A DNA stretch of 64,000 nucleotides, from positions 85,258 through 149,257 of the forward strand of contig NZ_PPEK01000005.1 in the NCBI RefSeq assembly GCF_002899715.1, in the 5' to 3' direction. Below the pieces are notes generated by a model. It saw only the letters and a list, made by a program, of their open reading frames with translations. It ran no database searches and was not told where the DNA came from. Both the position numbers and the translations under genes were made by a program. The stretch comes from Enteroscipio rubneri. Lineage in GTDB: Bacteria; Actinomycetota; Coriobacteriia; Coriobacteriales; Eggerthellaceae. Every line of letters begins with the position of its first letter. Within the stretch, counting starts at the first letter, position 1. Of the stretch, positions 63,142 to 64,000 are shown piece after piece.

Positions 63142-63671
63142 GAGGCTTTGCGCACCCGGCCAGCCGTTCGGATGCCGGGGAGGGGCGACGCTGGACCGCA
63201 TAGCCCACGCCGATCCGAAGGCCCCTTTCGGGGGGGGGCTTGCCGTACTCGCGCACGGTGCGATCGGGTGCGGCGGCGCGCAGGTTTCGTCCGGTTGTCG
63301 GATCGACCACCGCGCGTTGACCGTCGAGCCGATCGCATCGCGCAACGCATTCTCGTATCGTAGAGTACTCCTTGTCGAAACGAACGCATCCCCATCGCAG
63401 CGCGGCTGTTGGGATGCAGATGTCGAAAGGAGATCGCGATGCTGGACCCGATGCGCTTATCCGCAATAAGCGATAGGGAAGTGCGTCCTGCGTCCTGCGC
63501 CGCGAACGAACACTGATACAACCTATACAGGGCCTGTCGTCTCGTCTCTCGTGTGAACCCCCCCCTCTCTCTCAAACCTCCGACGGGCCCAAGAGCATGC
63601 GCACCTTCCCCCTTCTCCTCTGTGCGTACTGCAAGCCCTCCTTCGGACCCCCCATCCGAAGGAGGGCGTTT
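63142..63671. other. 530 bases without a firm gene
   Basis: No convincing long gene on either strand. Contains the small ORF at 63439 and a strong plus-strand terminator at 63635. It may encode a short transcript. Confidence 0.5.
63439..63516 (+). CDS. candidate 25-residue small protein or leader peptide
   Basis: ATG with an excellent ribosome site (GAAAGGAG, 6-base spacing). The 25-residue peptide starts MLDPMRLSAISDREVR and ends CAANEH. A GCTTAT/ATAAGC hairpin lies within it and a terminator is about 120 bases downstream. Real translation is only suggested by the ribosome site. Confidence 0.3.
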   Translation: MLDPMRLSAISDREVRPASCAANEH

Positions 63672-63673
63672 TT
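63635..63673 (+). terminator. strong intrinsic terminator
   Basis: 13-bp perfect stem (63635-63647 with 63655-63667), 7-base loop, then a run of five T (63669-63673). It ends a plus-strand transcript about 500 bases after gpsA. Confidence 0.92.
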
Positions 63674-63998
63674 ATACCTGCGTTCGAAACAGCTCATCCC
63701 CGGAGTCGGTTGCGCGCAACCGCTCGAGGCAGATGTGCGCATCGACGAGCTTCTCCAGTCTCACCAAGCCGGTCCAGCGCGCAGCCGAGGGCAAGACGAG
63801 CCCGGGCTTGAACGCGATCATCGTCACCGTGATGTCGGCGGCGAAGGTGGGGCGGGCGGCGGTGCCCGATTGAGCCGAAAGGCCGCTCGGCGTATCGACG
63901 GCGACCGCGAAAGGGGCGTCTTTGGCGCGGGCCGGGAGCGCGCGCCGCGTGCCGAGTTCGTGCTCGCCACGCTCGTGCCGCCTGCGGCGGTGGCGTCC
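63672..63998 (-). CDS. nnrE: NAD(P)H-hydrate epimerase (YjeF N-terminal domain), C-terminal part
   Basis: The last 108 residues of a gene that runs off the window. AVAVDTPSGLSAQSG, then ITVTMIAFKPGLVL, is the conserved IDxPSGL...TVTF..K segment of the YjeF_N epimerase, which repairs hydrated NAD(P)H. Only about 45 residues follow, so this domain ends the protein. Whether a carbohydrate-kinase repair domain precedes it cannot be seen. Confidence 0.65.
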   Translation of the reverse strand, partial: GRHRRRRHERGEHELGTRRALPARAKDAPFAVAVDTPSGLSAQSGTAARPTFAADITVTMIAFKPGLVLPSAARWTGLVRLEKLVDAHICLERLRATDSGDELFRTQV

Positions 63999-64000
63999 AC

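Noticed and set aside
63119..63575. Two overlapping minus-strand frames of 115 and 148 codons after gpsA
   Set aside because: Arg/Pro-rich translations with no known domain and no ribosome site; they look like frame shadows.
1..64000. Prophage or insertion sequence
   Set aside because: No integrase, transposase, phage structural gene or attachment-site duplication could be seen, including around tRNA-Asn.

Overview
The window is high-GC chromosomal DNA of an anaerobic actinobacterium. It most resembles the Eggerthellaceae (Coriobacteriia; Eggerthella or a close relative). The reasons are: a LuxR-type regulator fused to a multi-pass membrane domain, many CoA-ester enzymes beside single-gene regulators, a DMSO-reductase-type molybdoenzyme operon, lysine synthesis through dapL/dapF, and the MEP pathway gene ispH. 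The genus is inferred from gene content; no search was run.

Layout. Positions 1-3000 hold lysine genes (dapL cut by the window edge, dapF) and an aldehyde dehydrogenase. Positions 3100-9000 hold an acidic orphan protein, a TetR regulator divergent from an old-yellow-enzyme/enoate-reductase flavoprotein, and an overlapping Nudix plus metallo-beta-lactamase pair. Positions 9000-20000 form a first CoA module: a FadK-like ligase, a crotonase lacking both usual glutamates, an iron-sulfur flavoprotein, a FldA/HadA-like CoA-transferase, an acyl-CoA dehydrogenase and two permeases. Positions 20000-35600 form a second module: desulfoferrodoxin-like protein, membrane LuxR regulator, MFS transporter, esterase, CaiA-, CaiB- and CaiC-like enzymes, MaoC-type hydratase, second MFS transporter, canonical crotonase, FixC and FixX. 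It looks like a carnitine-type activation, hydration and reduction pathway, but CaiT and EtfAB/FixAB are absent and an esterase and MFS carriers are present, so the substrate may be something else, for example an esterified or unsaturated acid. Positions 35600-42700 hold a PucR-type regulator divergent from a dmsABC-dmsD-like operon.

From 42700 onward the region is mostly housekeeping: tRNA-Asn, a MerR regulator, a LysR remnant, an ABC-F protein, trmL, serC, an SDR, an M50 protease, then the tightly packed run scpA-scpB-rluB-tyrA-aroA-cmk-plsC-ispH, an M23 peptidase, a radical SAM DUF512 protein, der, plsY, a candidate 70-residue ORF and gpsA. The window ends inside an NnrE-like gene on the minus strand.

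Most notable non-coding signals: (i) a 45-base motif present twice between the LuxR regulator and its divergent MFS gene and once upstream of fixC, 11 kb away, which suggests one regulon; (ii) two intra-operon palindromic elements with a homologous 43-base core of identical length but unrelated, self-complementary arms; (iii) strong hairpins in five of six gaps of the cai-like run; (iv) a 12-bp perfect inverted repeat between the FadK-like ligase and the crotonase. All family calls are from reading the sequence and recalling family motifs; none was verified by a database search.
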